A DNA stretch of 34,226 bases from Candidatus Saccharimonadota bacterium (GTDB lineage Bacteria; Patescibacteriota; Saccharimonadia; Saccharimonadales; VXPC01). The stretch is from contig JAPOWB010000008.1 of assembly GCA_026707815.1 (NCBI GenBank), positions 126,230 to 160,455 of the forward strand. The letters run 5' to 3'. How positions within the stretch are numbered: position 1 is the first letter of the stretch; the number at the start of each line of letters is the position of its first letter. Shown piece after piece: positions 34,180 to 34,226 of this stretch. The position numbers and the translations under genes were made by a program. Under the pieces are notes generated by a model. That model did no database searches, had not been told where the DNA came from, and saw only the letters and a list, made by a program, of their open reading frames with translations.

Positions 34180-34226
34180 GTTTCTTTTTATTAGACAGAT
34201 TAATAGCTATTATTTAGTTTGAGAGA
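34174..34226 (-). mobile_element. IS right end, copy 2, running off the window
   Basis: This is the exact inverted copy of 33055-33107 and continues to the last base of the window. On the minus strand it starts with the last transposase codons, so the rest of a transposase gene is expected beyond the window on the minus strand. The TTG used as start of the EcoRI-like frame lies in its terminal CTTGACA. Confidence 0.75.

Noticed and set aside
1-34226. Alternative genetic code with UGA as Gly, as in Gracilibacteria
   Set aside because: TGA ends several conserved proteins exactly where their families end, and no gene needs in-frame TGA readthrough.

Overview
The window is an AT-rich bacterial chromosome segment that uses the standard code, with TGA read as stop (for example ssb, rpsT). 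I infer a Patescibacteria/CPR genome, most likely Saccharibacteria (TM7). The grounds are the compact layout of overlapping core genes, a DnaG primase without its zinc ligands, a family-4-like uracil-DNA glycosylase with no cysteine at all, an Arg-tip EF-P placed directly after rpsR, and a giant secreted surface protein of a type I recall from Saccharibacteria. The taxonomic call is inference; no rRNA gene lies in the window.

Layout. (1) 1-1599, minus strand: rpsF-ssb-rpsR-efp, driven by a good sigma70-type promoter at 1571-1599. (2) 1600-10720, minus strand: a degenerate DHH-like protein, rpsO, pnp, a uracil-DNA glycosylase, rnj (RNase J) and ftsK. This links ribosome assembly, RNA decay, DNA repair and chromosome segregation. 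(3) 10860-15988: rpsT (+), holA and mutM (-), a small DUF721/DciA-like gene (+), and polA (-), a replication and repair block. (4) 15976-18025: two long gene-poor stretches around a pilin-like gene and a small membrane protein. (5) 18026-21312, minus strand: a YjbR/MmcQ-like gene, dnaG and the primary sigma factor. (6) 21719-28947, plus strand: a 2087-residue secreted protein with four related tandem domains and a repetitive beta-rich C-terminal domain, followed after 8 bases by a tyrosine recombinase.

(7) 28948-34226 is a mobile and defence region. It holds an AAA_14/DUF4143-type ATPase, a 61-base interrupted palindrome, a complete HaeIII-like restriction-modification pair (GGCC), the decayed C-terminus of an IS transposase, and a segment bounded by two inverted, identical 53-base IS ends. 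That segment carries an N-terminally truncated EcoRI-like endonuclease and a decayed frame of YDADGN repeats. By hand count GGCC is scarce in the whole window while the composition-matched CCGG is not. This fits a HaeIII-like enzyme that has acted on the lineage for a long time. GAATTC is not scarce, which fits an inactive EcoRI relic.

Common threads: several core enzymes have lost cysteine metal sites (DnaG zinc, UDG iron-sulphur). Three genes (polA, dnaG, yjbR-like) have a perfect TATAAT ending 7-10 bases before ATG, suggesting leaderless mRNAs. All counts were made by eye and should be recomputed.
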